From: Armatimonadota bacterium
GTDB taxonomy: Bacteria; Sysuimicrobiota; Sysuimicrobiia; Sysuimicrobiales; Humicultoraceae
Assembly: GCA_031459855.1 (NCBI GenBank)
Contig: JAVKHP010000001.1
Coordinates: 416,059 to 480,058 of the forward strand
Direction of reading: 5' to 3'
Length of the DNA: 64,000 bases
A program made the position numbers and the translations under genes. This document shows, piece after piece, positions 7,733-15,942 of this stretch; positions within the stretch are counted from its first letter, which is position 1, and every line of letters starts with the position of its first letter. The notes under the pieces were generated by a model, which did not search any database, had not been told where the DNA came from, and was given only the letters and a program-made list of their open reading frames with translations.

Positions 7733-8293
7733 ATGCGTCTGCTCGCCTGCGCCGACCTCCACGGTCGCCCGGAACGCATCGCGCGGGTGCGGGCGCTCGT
7801 CGCCGAGCACGCACCCGAGGTCGTCGTGCTCCCCGGCGATCTCACGCACCTGGAAGTTGGCGAGGACGCCCTAGCCTTGCTGCAGGACCTGTCCGTGCCG
7901 GTGCTGGCCGTGCCCGGCAACATGGACGGGCCCACGGCGGTCACGGCCATCGGCCTGCACGGCCGCCTCGGTGGCGCGCAGCCCGTGGTCATCGGCGGGG
8001 TGGCCTTCGGCGGACCGCAGGTGCGCGCGCCCTGCGACGTGTTGGTGACCCACGAGCCTCCCTACGGCACCCTCGACGAGCCCGCCCCGGGCCGGCATGT
8101 GGGGTCGCGGGCCGTGCTGGACCTGCTGCGCCGCTACCGCCCCAAGGTGCTCACCTGCGGGCACATCCACGAGTCGCCCGGCATCGCCCGGGTCGAGACG
8201 ACACTGGTGGTCAACTGCACCATGGGCGACGGGCGGACCGGGGGCGCGCTGATCGAACTGACCGAGCACGGCGCGACCGCGCGGCTGCTATGA
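7733..8293 (+). CDS. YfcE-like calcineurin-type metallophosphoesterase
   Basis: Small phosphoesterase of 186 aa from the MJ0936/YfcE group. The dinuclear metal motifs are in order: ADLHG (7-11), GDLTH, GNMD, THEPPYG and GHIHES. These supply the expected Asp, His and Asn ligands. Homologues hydrolyse phosphodiesters in vitro but rarely have a known physiological substrate. The ATG at 7733 lies 195 bp from the divergent ligase gene, in a region with no clear promoter. It converges with pcaB, with only 20 bp between the stops. Confidence 0.9.
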   Translation: MRLLACADLHGRPERIARVRALVAEHAPEVVVLPGDLTHLEVGEDALALLQDLSVPVLAVPGNMDGPTAVTAIGLHGRLGGAQPVVIGGVAFGGPQVRAPCDVLVTHEPPYGTLDEPAPGRHVGSRAVLDLLRRYRPKVLTCGHIHESPGIARVETTLVVNCTMGDGRTGGALIELTEHGATARLL

Positions 8294-8313
8294 GCCACAC
8301 CGGGTAGGCGGTC

Positions 8314-9654
8314 TCACCCCAGCTCCCTGAACCCCTCCACCGCCCGGTCGATGAACAGGTCGGCGCTCCCCAGGTAGCGCTCCACCTCGAGGGCCCGTGC
8401 GAGGGCCTCTGCGGGAAGGGCGGCGCGAATCTCCGCGTCGGCGGCCGCTGCCTGCTCCAGCGACAGGCCTGCGCGCGCCGCCGCGTCGCACACGCGCTGC
8501 ACGGCGCGATAGGCACCCTCCCGCCCGAGCGTCGCCGCCAGCGCCACCGCGAGCGCTTCCGCCATCACCTGCCCGCCGCCAGCGGCCAGGTTGGCACGCA
8601 TCCGCGCGGCGTCGACGGCCACCCCTTCCAGGGCCCGGCGCACCCACGTGACCGCCGCTGCCGTGCGCTCGAACAGCTCGGGCAGCGCCGCCCACTCGGC
8701 CTGCCATCCGCCCGCGGCCCGTTCGTGCTCCTGCACCGGCCAGGCGGCCAGCAGCGTGCACGCCGCCCCCACAGCCAGGCGAGCGCTGGCCAGGGCGAGT
8801 GCGGCGTCCGCCGGGTTGCGCTTGTGGGGCATGGCGGACGAGCGCCCGGCCCCGGCCTGCGCGGCCGTCGAGACCTCGCCGACCTCGGTCTGGCCCAGCA
8901 GTGCCAGGTCGCCCGCGATCTTCGCCATGCCGCCTGCTGTCAGGCCCAGCAGCGCCGCGATCTCGCCCATGCGGTCGCGTTCGGCGTGCCAGGGGAGGTC
9001 GGGCACGCCCAGGCCCAGTTCGCGCGCCACCAGCTCCACCACCCGGGGCCCCGCCGGTCCCAGCGCGGCCAGCGTGCCCGCCGCCCCACCGAGCTGCACG
9101 ACGAGCACGCGCGGGGCCACCTCCCGCATCCGCTGCACCAGCCGCGTCACGAGCGCCAGCCACCGCGCCGCCTTCAGCCCGAAGGTGATGGGCACGGCGT
9201 GCTGCAGCAGGGTGCGGCCCGCCATCACGGTACGCCGGTGGTCCTGCGCGAGCCGCAGGCAGGCCTCGCCCACGGCGCGCAGGTCCCGCTCGAGGAGTGC
9301 CAGCCCCTCGCGCACCTGGAGGACCATGGCGGTGTCCAGGACGTCCTGGCTGGTGGCGCCCCAGTGCACGGCCTGACGCGCCGGCGGGTCCACGAGCCCC
9401 GTAAGCGCGCGCACCAGCGGCACCACCAGGGTGCCGGCTGCGGCCGCTTCCTCGACGAGGGCCGGCACGTCGAAGAACTCGACACGACACCGCGCGGCGA
9501 TGGCGTCCGCGGCGGACGGGGCGATCACGCCCGCGGCGGCCTCGGCACGGGCCAGCGCCGCCTCGACGTCGAGCGCGCGCTGGACGAGCGCGCGCGCCGA
9601 GAACACCGCCGCTACTGCCGGGACGCGGAAGTACGCCAGGTCGTGGGCGGTCAT
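8314..9654 (-). CDS. pcaB: 3-carboxy-cis,cis-muconate cycloisomerase (fumarase/aspartase superfamily)
   Basis: Cyclises 3-carboxymuconate, the product of protocatechuate ring opening, to 4-carboxymuconolactone; 446 aa. The superfamily signature SSAMPHKRNP is intact, with HWGATSQDVLDTAMVLQ and HAVPITFGLKAARWL earlier. Adenylosuccinate lyase is the alternative within the superfamily. The neighbouring pcaG, pcaH, pcaC and CoA-transferase genes decide for PcaB. Its ATG at 9654 overlaps the CoA-transferase B stop by 4 bp. It is the last gene of the pca operon. Confidence 0.93.
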   Translation of the reverse strand: MTAHDLAYFRVPAVAAVFSARALVQRALDVEAALARAEAAAGVIAPSAADAIAARCRVEFFDVPALVEEAAAAGTLVVPLVRALTGLVDPPARQAVHWGATSQDVLDTAMVLQVREGLALLERDLRAVGEACLRLAQDHRRTVMAGRTLLQHAVPITFGLKAARWLALVTRLVQRMREVAPRVLVVQLGGAAGTLAALGPAGPRVVELVARELGLGVPDLPWHAERDRMGEIAALLGLTAGGMAKIAGDLALLGQTEVGEVSTAAQAGAGRSSAMPHKRNPADAALALASARLAVGAACTLLAAWPVQEHERAAGGWQAEWAALPELFERTAAAVTWVRRALEGVAVDAARMRANLAAGGGQVMAEALAVALAATLGREGAYRAVQRVCDAAARAGLSLEQAAAADAEIRAALPAEALARALEVERYLGSADLFIDRAVEGFRELG

Positions 9655-10418
9655 GGCGCGGGCGCCGCAGGTGCCGACCGCGCCACGAGGTCGCGCAACG
9701 CGGCCAGCTCGTGGGCCTGCGGGGGCGGCGTCTCTGCCACCTCCGCGGCGAACCGCACGGGCCACCCGGTGCGTGCCGCGATCTCCTCCCGGCGCACGCC
9801 GGGATGGATCCCCGTCACCACGAGCTCGCGGGTCTCCGGGTCCGGCCGCAACAGGCAGAGGTCGGTCACCACCAGCGTCGGGCCCCTGGTGTGCAGCCCC
9901 AGGCGGGCCCGCGCGTCGCCGCCGGTGGCGTGGCCGACCGAGGTCACGAAGTCCACCCGGGGCACGAACGCGCGCCGCGTGTGGGGGACGATCACCAGCA
10001 CCTCCTGGCAGTGACTGGCGATCTCCGGCGCCCCGCCGGCGCCGGGCAGGCGTGCGTGCGGGTGTGCGTAGGGGCCGATGACGGTGGTGTTGATGTTGCC
10101 GAAACGGTCGACCTGCGCGGCACCCAGGAACCCCACGGTGATGCGGCCGCCCTGCAGCCAGTAAGCGAACAGCTCGGGCACCGAGACCGTCGTGAGCGCG
10201 GTCTCGCACAGCTCGGGATCGCCGATCGACAGCGGCAGCGCGCTGGGCCTGGCGCCGATCGTGCCCGACTCGTAGATGAGGACGATGTTGGGGGCGTGGG
10301 TCACGCGCGCCAGGTTACAGGCGGCCGACGGGAGTCCGATGCCCACGAAGCAGACGTCGTCGTCGGTCAACGCCCGGGCCGCCGCCACGGTCATCATCTC
10401 GGTGGGGGTGTAGTCCAC
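9651..10418 (-). CDS. pcaJ: CoA-transferase subunit B (3-oxoadipate/glutaconate type)
   Basis: Beta subunit of a family I CoA-transferase, 255 aa, expected to activate 3-oxoadipate with CoA from succinyl-CoA. The catalytic glutamate is Glu50 in IYESGTIG. This form of the motif resembles glutaconate CoA-transferase B-type subunits rather than the SENG of classical PcaJ. GFLGAAQVDRFGNINTTVIG is the other strong family segment. It is separated from subunit A by 117 bp containing a repeated palindrome. The pca context supports 3-oxoadipate as substrate; the symbol is assigned by context. Confidence 0.85.
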   Translation of the reverse strand: MDYTPTEMMTVAAARALTDDDVCFVGIGLPSAACNLARVTHAPNIVLIYESGTIGARPSALPLSIGDPELCETALTTVSVPELFAYWLQGGRITVGFLGAAQVDRFGNINTTVIGPYAHPHARLPGAGGAPEIASHCQEVLVIVPHTRRAFVPRVDFVTSVGHATGGDARARLGLHTRGPTLVVTDLCLLRPDPETRELVVTGIHPGVRREEIAARTGWPVRFAAEVAETPPPQAHELAALRDLVARSAPAAPAP

Positions 10419-10442
10419 GGACTCCTCCTGTGCCGTTGGTGC

Positions 10443-10523
10443 ACCGCCTCCCGCCTGTGCGGGCCCTGCGTCGGGATCCGCCCCGCGCGCAGTGCTGATC
10501 GAACCGCCTCCCGCCTGCGCGGG
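10443..10523. repeat. Two REP-like palindromic units exactly 60 bp apart
   Basis: ACCGCCTCCCGCCTGYGCGGG occurs at 10443-10463 and again at 10503-10523. Each contains CCCGC-CTGC-GCGGG, able to form a small hairpin. They fill most of the 117-bp gap between the two CoA-transferase genes and may act as mRNA-stability or polarity elements. Function is inference. Confidence 0.6.
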
Positions 10524-10535
10524 TCGTGCGCACCG

Positions 10536-11402
10536 CTACGCCGTCCCCGTCTGCCCGGTTACCTGCGGCGGGCGCGCCTCCAGCACGTGCGCCCGCATCC
10601 AGGCCAGGAACGTCTCGCGGTCGCGGGCGATGGCATCCCAGGCGGCGTAGAAGGCGTTGTCCCGGCGGTAGTAGCCGTGGGCGTAGGACGGCCGCGCACC
10701 GCCCGGCACCACCGCGATCGCGTCGATCGTCCACGCGGGGAGCACGACGGCGTTGGGCCCGCCGGGCCGCAGGTCGTCGACGACTTCCTCGACGGTGACC
10801 ACCGCGCGTGCGGCGGCCAGGACCACTTCCTTCTGCACGCCCACGATGCCCTCCAGCAGCACGTTGCCCGCGCGGTCGGCGCGCTGGGCGTGGACGATGG
10901 CCACGTCGGGCCGGATCGCGGGGACGGCGGCCAGCTGCTCGCCCGTAAAGGGGCAGGTGAGGAACCTGATCCGCGGGTTGACGCGCGGCAGGTCGGTGCC
11001 GGTGTAGGCGCGCAGCACCGCGCAGGGCAGGCCCGCGGCGCCGGCCGCGTAGGCCGCCGCCATGCCCGCGTGGCTGTGCTCCTCCAGCTCCAGAGGCCGC
11101 GGCCAGCCGTGCTCCACCGCGTCGCGGAACCGGTGCAGCGACCCGACGCCCGGATTCCCGCCCCAGGAGAAGACCAGCCGGCGCACGCAGCCCATCCCGA
11201 TGAGCTGGTCGTAGAGCAGGTCGGGCGTCATCCGGTACAGGGTGAGGTCGCGCCGGCCCTGCCGGATCACCTCGTGCCCGGCGGCGAAGGGAATCAGGTG
11301 CGTGAACCCCTCCATGGCCACCGCGTCGCCGTCGTGCACGTGCGCAGCGATCGCGTCGGGGAGCGAAAGGAAGCGCGGCCGGCGCCGCCGGGGACGGTCC
11401 AT
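10536..11402 (-). CDS. pcaI: CoA-transferase subunit A (3-oxoadipate/glutaconate type)
   Basis: Alpha subunit of the CoA-transferase, 288 aa. Family segments include DAIAAHVHDGDAVAMEGFTH near the N-terminus, LVFSWGGNPGVGS, CPFTGEQLAAVPAIRPDVAIVHAQ and ADRAGNVLLEGIVG. The size and motifs fit the glutaconate CoA-transferase A branch, common in actinobacterial-style pca clusters. The start ATG is at 11402. It lies 73 bp after pcaG and pairs with the downstream B subunit. A different short-chain dicarboxylic acid substrate cannot be excluded from sequence. Confidence 0.86.
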   Translation of the reverse strand: MDRPRRRRPRFLSLPDAIAAHVHDGDAVAMEGFTHLIPFAAGHEVIRQGRRDLTLYRMTPDLLYDQLIGMGCVRRLVFSWGGNPGVGSLHRFRDAVEHGWPRPLELEEHSHAGMAAAYAAGAAGLPCAVLRAYTGTDLPRVNPRIRFLTCPFTGEQLAAVPAIRPDVAIVHAQRADRAGNVLLEGIVGVQKEVVLAAARAVVTVEEVVDDLRPGGPNAVVLPAWTIDAIAVVPGGARPSYAHGYYRRDNAFYAAWDAIARDRETFLAWMRAHVLEARPPQVTGQTGTA

Positions 11403-11475
11403 CAGCCCCTGCGGGCGACGCGCGGGGCGGCCCGCGGCTGCTCGTGCCGTCTCCACGCCGGCCGGGCGCGCGCCA

Positions 11476-12054
11476 TCAGAACTCGAACACGAAGAAGGCG
11501 GTCTCGCCGTCTCCCTGCAGCACGATGTCGAAGCGGTACACCGGGGGCACCGTCCCGGGCTGCCGGCGGGCGAGCAGCGTCCCCCGCCGTGCCTCGGGCA
11601 CCAGGCGTAGCACCGGATCCGTCGCCGTGGCCGGGTCGTCGTCGAAGTACAGGCGCGTCCACAGGCAGTCCAGCAGGCCACGCGCCGAGACCGCCACGTT
11701 GATGTGGGGCGCCTGCATCACCCCGCCCCGGAACGGCACGGGGCCGGGCTTGATCGTCTCGAACCAGAAGAAGCCGGCATCGTCGGTCCCCGCGCGTCCG
11801 AAGCCGACGAACCCGGGGTCGAGGGGTACCGGACGCTGGTCCAGGGGGTGACGGTACCGCCCGAAGGCGTTGGCCTGCCAGATCTCCACCATGGCGTCGG
11901 CCACGGGCGCGCGGTCGCCGTCGTACACGTAGCCCTCCAGGCGGATACGCTGCCCCTCGGTGTCTTGGCGCACCAGGACGTTCATCCCCTCGCGCAGCAG
12001 GCCGCCGTGGAAGAACGGCCCGACGGTCTGCGATGGGGTCAGCCCCCGACGCAT
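11476..12054 (-). CDS. pcaG: Protocatechuate 3,4-dioxygenase alpha subunit
   Basis: Structural partner of the Fe(III) intradiol dioxygenase that opens protocatechuate between its two hydroxyl groups; 192 aa. It begins LTPSQTVGPFFHGGL, typical of PcaG, and carries the intradiol fold strands RIRLEGYVYDGD, VEIWQANAFGRYRHP and APHINVAVSARGL. The alpha subunit lacks the full iron-ligand set, which pcaH supplies. The start ATG is at 12054, 88 bp after the pcaH stop. Confidence 0.95.
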   Translation of the reverse strand: MRRGLTPSQTVGPFFHGGLLREGMNVLVRQDTEGQRIRLEGYVYDGDRAPVADAMVEIWQANAFGRYRHPLDQRPVPLDPGFVGFGRAGTDDAGFFWFETIKPGPVPFRGGVMQAPHINVAVSARGLLDCLWTRLYFDDDPATATDPVLRLVPEARRGTLLARRQPGTVPPVYRFDIVLQGDGETAFFVFEF

Positions 12055-12142
12055 GGTCGATCGCCTCCGGCACTTGCGCTGCGACCGTCACGCGGGAGGG
12101 CCGCCGCCTGGCGAGCTGCCCCCGGCCTCAGCCGCGCAGCCC

Positions 12143-12865
12143 TCATGACCGTCCCTCCGCGGCCTCGAACGGCTCGAAAGGCGTCACCAGCGGCCCCCGC
12201 AGCACGATGTCGAAGCGGTAGCCCAGCGCGTACTCGGGCTCGGTGACGTCGTGGGCGTAGCGCGCGATCAGCCGCTCGCGCGCGCCGGGCGGCACCGCGT
12301 TGAAGATGGGGTCGTACTCCAGCAACGGGTCGCCGGGGAAGAACATCTGGGTGATGAGCCGCGACGTCCACGTCGGTCCCAGGAGCGAGAAGTGGATGTG
12401 GGGTGGTCGCCAGGCGTTGGGGTGGTTCTGCCACGGGTACGCGCCCGGCCGCACCGTCACGAAGCGGTAGACGCCGTCGGCGCCCGTCAGGCACCGCCCC
12501 CACCCCAGGAAGTTCGGGTCCAGCGGCGCGTGGTGCTGGTCGGCGCGGTGGCGGTAACGGCCCGCGGCGTTCGCCTGCCAGACCTCCACCAGCGTGCCCG
12601 CGATGGGCGCGCCACGCTCGTCCAGCACCCGCCCGGTCACGAGGATGCGCTCGCCGATGGCCTCCTGGCCGGTGCCCATGTTGCGGGTGAGGTCCGCGTC
12701 GTCGGCGTGGAGTGCGGCCAGCTCGGGGCCAGGGCCGGTGAGCTCGGAGAGCGTGGGCGGCAGCGGCACCAGCGGCTGGCGCGGCGAGCGCTTGATCGTC
12801 GCGCGGTAGGCCTCGTAGTAGTACGGCGGGAACACGTCGGGGTCTCGTGGCGCCACCGTCGTCAT
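12143..12865 (-). CDS. pcaH: Protocatechuate 3,4-dioxygenase beta subunit (Fe-binding)
   Basis: Catalytic subunit of protocatechuate 3,4-dioxygenase, 240 aa. The Fe(III) ligands are recognisable: one Tyr in AAGRYRHRADQH, one Tyr in RPGAYPWQN, and two His in RPPHIHFSL. The PcaH-specific N-terminus (YYYEAYRATIKRSPRQPL) is present. It converts protocatechuate and O2 to 3-carboxy-cis,cis-muconate, the substrate of pcaB. The ATG at 12865 overlaps the pcaC stop by 4 bp, so it is translated right behind pcaC. Confidence 0.96.
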   Translation of the reverse strand: MTTVAPRDPDVFPPYYYEAYRATIKRSPRQPLVPLPPTLSELTGPGPELAALHADDADLTRNMGTGQEAIGERILVTGRVLDERGAPIAGTLVEVWQANAAGRYRHRADQHHAPLDPNFLGWGRCLTGADGVYRFVTVRPGAYPWQNHPNAWRPPHIHFSLLGPTWTSRLITQMFFPGDPLLEYDPIFNAVPPGARERLIARYAHDVTEPEYALGYRFDIVLRGPLVTPFEPFEAAEGRS

Positions 12866-13377
12866 CCTCCGCTCCCTCCTCCCGCGTCGCCGCCGGCCGC
12901 CGGCATGCCGGTGGGGCCGCCGGGGTGCGCCACGTCTCCCGCGCCGGTCGGCGGCGAACTCCCCGACGGGGCTCCCGGCTGCAAGGCTGCCGGTCCGTCG
13001 TTCCCCGACGGTCCGCCCTCGACGAGCTCAGCCCTGGCCAGCCCGAAGGCCCAGTTGGCGGCCGGGACGCCCGCGTAGACCGCCACGTGCAGCAACACCT
13101 CGGCGATCTCCGCGGGGTCGACGCCGAGGTTGCGGCTGGCCCGCAGGTGCAGCGCCAGCTCCTCGCGGCCCAGGGCCGCCAGGATCGCGATGGTCACCAG
13201 GCTGCGCGTCCGCCGGTCGAGCCCGGGCCGTGCCCACACGCTACCCCAGGCCACCTCGGTGATGAAGCGCTGGAAGTCGGCGTCCAACGGCGTCTGCCGG
13301 GCCTCGGCGCGGGCCACGTGCTCGGCGCCCAGGACCTCGGCGCGGACCCTGCGCCCCACCTCGAACCGGGAGTCCAT
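12862..13377 (-). CDS. pcaC: 4-carboxymuconolactone decarboxylase with Gly/Pro-rich C-terminal tail
   Basis: Decarboxylates 4-carboxymuconolactone to the 3-oxoadipate enol-lactone. The AhpD/CMD fold occupies residues 1-120: FITEVAWGSVWARPGLDRRT, HLRASRNLGVDPAEIAEVL, and YAGVPAANWAF at the core end. PcaC is normally about 130 aa. This protein runs to 171 aa because residues 121-171 are a low-complexity Gly/Ser/Pro tail (GGPSGNDGPAAL onward) of unknown use. The start ATG is at 13377; upstream in-frame codons are GC-rich noise. First gene of the pca operon. Confidence 0.9.
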   Translation of the reverse strand: MDSRFEVGRRVRAEVLGAEHVARAEARQTPLDADFQRFITEVAWGSVWARPGLDRRTRSLVTIAILAALGREELALHLRASRNLGVDPAEIAEVLLHVAVYAGVPAANWAFGLARAELVEGGPSGNDGPAALQPGAPSGSSPPTGAGDVAHPGGPTGMPAAGGDAGGGSGG

Positions 13378-13728
13378 GCCGGCACCTCGCAGACGGCCTC
13401 CGGACGCGACATGCTTCGCGGTCCCCCCGCGCGCCTCCTCGCCGCGGTGAGCCCAGCACCACCCCCACCACCCGATGGCCCCCGAGCCCACAGCACCAGA
13501 GCGAGCCCACTACACGCGCCTCCCCTGCCTCCCCGCGCTGCGGCACGGACGGGGGTTGGCTTCCCAAAGACCGGTCCGCGCGTACGCATACGGCCTAGCG
13601 TCACCCAGGACCGGTTTCGGCCCCAGGGAGCGCGGGCGCGGCGCCCTGCACAGGCAGGGCACTAAACGTTGCGGCGCGCCACGGCGTCTAGGCGTACGGG
13701 GAGAGTTCTCGCACCGGAGGGGACCGCT
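13378..13728. other. 351-bp divergent intergenic region (pcaC / Spy-like gene)
   Basis: Should contain the pca operon promoter on the minus strand and the Spy-like promoter on the plus strand. A GACCGGT motif occurs twice (about 13573 and 13611), each with the palindromic core ACCGGT, and is a candidate regulator site. No consensus -35/-10 pair, RNA gene or credible small gene was recognised. Confidence 0.45.
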
Positions 13729-14280
13729 ATGCGACCACATGCACGCTGGATCATCGGCGCAGCACTGGGTGTCATCGTCACCGGTCTGCTCGTGGCGGCC
13801 GCCCCCATGCGGGCGTCCACGCTGCCCGACGACGAGCACCGCACGGACGAGGTGACCATGGCCCTGGCCGAGGTCTCTGGCGCCGCCGGGCCGGCCGACC
13901 CGGCGGTCGTGGCGCGGGGGCACGACGTCCTCGCGCAGGCGCCTGCGGCGCCAGCGGCCGACCTGCGTCGGCGGCTCAACCTGACCGAGGAGCAGGCCCA
14001 GCGGGTCGAGCAGATCCTGACGGCCTACCGCGCGCGCACTGCGCGCCTGCGCATCGATCTGGCCCGCGCGCGGCTGGACGCCCGCGAGGCGCTGTTGGAA
14101 GCCACGCCCGACCGGGCCCGGCTCGAGGCGATCGCGCGGCGCATCGGCGACCTCCAGGGCCAGCTGACCCGCGCGCGCTTCGAGATGCTGGTGGACCTCA
14201 AGGGCGTGCTCACGCCCGAGCAGTGGATGCGCCTGCAGACGCTGCGACCGGGGCGGTGGTTCCGCGCGCCCGGACGCTGA
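13729..14280 (+). CDS. Spy/CpxP-like periplasmic protein with LTEEQ motif
   Basis: Small exported protein of 183 aa. Residues about 8-30 (WIIGAALGVIVTGLLVAAA) form a signal peptide or N-terminal anchor. The second half is an all-helical region beginning LRRRLNLTEEQAQRVEQIL and ending GVLTPEQWMRLQTL, the two LTxxQ-type motifs typical of Spy/CpxP and heavy-metal resistance proteins. Such proteins act as periplasmic chaperones or stress sensors. The ATG at 13729 has GGAGGGG upstream. It stands alone and converges on the SDR gene. Confidence 0.82.
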   Translation: MRPHARWIIGAALGVIVTGLLVAAAPMRASTLPDDEHRTDEVTMALAEVSGAAGPADPAVVARGHDVLAQAPAAPAADLRRRLNLTEEQAQRVEQILTAYRARTARLRIDLARARLDAREALLEATPDRARLEAIARRIGDLQGQLTRARFEMLVDLKGVLTPEQWMRLQTLRPGRWFRAPGR

Positions 14281-14310
14281 ATCCGTCCGGCACCAGGAAG
14301 CAGCGCCGGC

Positions 14311-15054
14311 TCATCCGTAGTACTGACGACCACCGGTCAGGTGAATGCACTCCCCTGTCAAGAACCGGTTTCCTGGACGGCAGAGGAAGACGATCACCTC
14401 GGCCACGTCTTCTGCTCGCCCCAACTGAGGTGCCTGCTCGCCACCATACGGTTCGGGCACGAGGCCCAGACGCCGCGGCATGTCGGTGTCGGTGAGATCG
14501 GGCGCCACGCAGTTCACCCGGATGCCCTCGTTCCGCAGATGGAGGGCGAGGTACTTCGTGAGGGCGATCAGGCCGCCCTTGGACGCCGCGTAGTGCGGCC
14601 CGACGCGCCCGCCGATGCGTCCGGCGATGGACGCCACGTTGACCACCGCCGGATCGTGTCCCTGTCGCAAGAGCGGCAGGCAGGCGCGGACTACGAGGAA
14701 GGGCCCGGTGAGGTTGACCGCGAGGGTTTCCTGCCACTCAGCCAGCGACACCTCCGTCAGCCCGCGCTGGCTGGCGATTCCGGCGTTGTTCACCAGGGCA
14801 TCGAGCCGACCGTGCTCCCGCTCCACGTGCCCCGCGATCCGCTCGACATCCACCGGCAGGCTGACGTCCGCCAGCACGGTCGTGGCCCGCACGCCGCAGG
14901 CACGCGCCTGCTCGGCTGTCGCGTGCAGCCCGTCCGCGTCACGCCGTGCGACGAGCACCAGATCCATGCCCTGCGCAGCGGCGGCCAGGGCCGTGGCCCG
15001 GCCGATGCCCCGGCTGGCACCGGTGACGAGGAGGATGCGTCGCTCCTGGGCCAT
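14311..15054 (-). CDS. Short-chain dehydrogenase/reductase (SDR)
   Basis: Classical NAD(P)-dependent oxidoreductase of 247 aa. The cofactor motif TGASRGIG is at 11-18, NNAG at 89-92, and the catalytic Ser142, Tyr155 and Lys159 (YAASK) are intact. Arg37-Arg38 after the second strand (LVARRD) leans towards NADP(H). It is the final gene of the long gntR-dct-hyu unit, 21 bp after the FAH-family gene, so it probably oxidises or reduces an intermediate of that pathway. Exact substrate unknown. Confidence 0.92.
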   Translation of the reverse strand: MAQERRILLVTGASRGIGRATALAAAAQGMDLVLVARRDADGLHATAEQARACGVRATTVLADVSLPVDVERIAGHVEREHGRLDALVNNAGIASQRGLTEVSLAEWQETLAVNLTGPFLVVRACLPLLRQGHDPAVVNVASIAGRIGGRVGPHYAASKGGLIALTKYLALHLRNEGIRVNCVAPDLTDTDMPRRLGLVPEPYGGEQAPQLGRAEDVAEVIVFLCRPGNRFLTGECIHLTGGRQYYG

Positions 15055-15075
15055 CGTGTCTCGACGCCGCAGGGC

Positions 15076-15942
15076 TTAGTCGATCCGTTGGACGGCGTTG
15101 CGCAGCCGGCCCACGCGCTCGATGGCGATCTCCACCACGTCACCTTCCCGCAGAAACCGCCCGGCGAAGCCACCGACCCCCCGAGGCGTGCCCGTGGCAA
15201 TGAGGTCTCCCGGGTAGAGCGCTGCGCGCGCGGAGGCATAGGCCACCAGGGCGGCCACCGAGTGGACCATCAGCGCCGTGCTTCCATCCTGGCGGAGCTC
15301 GCCGTTCACCCACGAGCGAATACGCAGGTCCTGCGGGTTGGGAACCTCTTCCCGCGTAACGATCCAGGGCCCGACGGGTGTAGAGGCCTCAAGACACTTG
15401 GCCGAGTACCAATCGACGATCCGGTGCTGCCCGAGCTGCGTCCACTGCAGGTCCCGGGCGGTGACATCGTTCATGATGGTGTATCCCGCCACGCAGTCCA
15501 TCGCCTGCTCCGGCGCCACCCGCCGTACCGGCCGACCGATCACGACCGCCAGCTCCGCCTCGTAGTCCAGCTGCTGGGTAAGCGGGCTGATCCTGATCGG
15601 ATCGTCGGGTCCGGTGAGCGCGGGCCAGAGCTTCGCGAACACCACCGGCTGGGCGGGTGCCGCGCCCAGGCCGGCTTCCTCCGCGTGTTCCCGGTAGTTG
15701 GCAGCCACGCAGAGGATCTGGGCCGTGCGCTCCACGGGCGCGAGCAACCGCACGTGGGCGCGCGGGAGGCCTTGGGCCCGCGCGGCGGCAGCTGCCACCG
15801 CTGCAGGGTCCGTGCCCAGCGCCGCCAGCAAGGCCGAGAGCGACGCATAGTGCGGTCCGAGGTCCCGAATCGTGCCATCGTCCTCCACGACGCCCGGACG
15901 AGGCCCCCGACCGTCGTCGAACAGCACCACCCGCATGTCCAT
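15076..15942 (-). CDS. Fumarylacetoacetate hydrolase (FAH) family protein
   Basis: Likely acylpyruvate hydrolase, hydratase or decarboxylase of 288 aa. The FAH core carries CVAANYREHAEEAG (78-91), the metal-binding DYEAELAVVIG (126-136, with Glu128 and Glu130) and NDVTARDLQ (158-166), ending in LIATGTPRGVG. Family members hydrolyse C-C bonds of beta-diketo acids or act on 2-oxo-3-deoxy acids. The start ATG at 15942 directly abuts the hyuB stop (TGA-ATG), so the two are translationally linked. It probably processes the product of the HyuAB-like carboxylase/hydrolase. Confidence 0.9.
   Translation of the reverse strand: MDMRVVLFDDGRGPRPGVVEDDGTIRDLGPHYASLSALLAALGTDPAAVAAAAARAQGLPRAHVRLLAPVERTAQILCVAANYREHAEEAGLGAAPAQPVVFAKLWPALTGPDDPIRISPLTQQLDYEAELAVVIGRPVRRVAPEQAMDCVAGYTIMNDVTARDLQWTQLGQHRIVDWYSAKCLEASTPVGPWIVTREEVPNPQDLRIRSWVNGELRQDGSTALMVHSVAALVAYASARAALYPGDLIATGTPRGVGGFAGRFLREGDVVEIAIERVGRLRNAVQRID

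Noticed and set aside
13540-13728. Promoter for the Spy-like gene
   Set aside because: Several TTG-type hexamers exist, but none has a matching -10 at 16-18 bp spacing.
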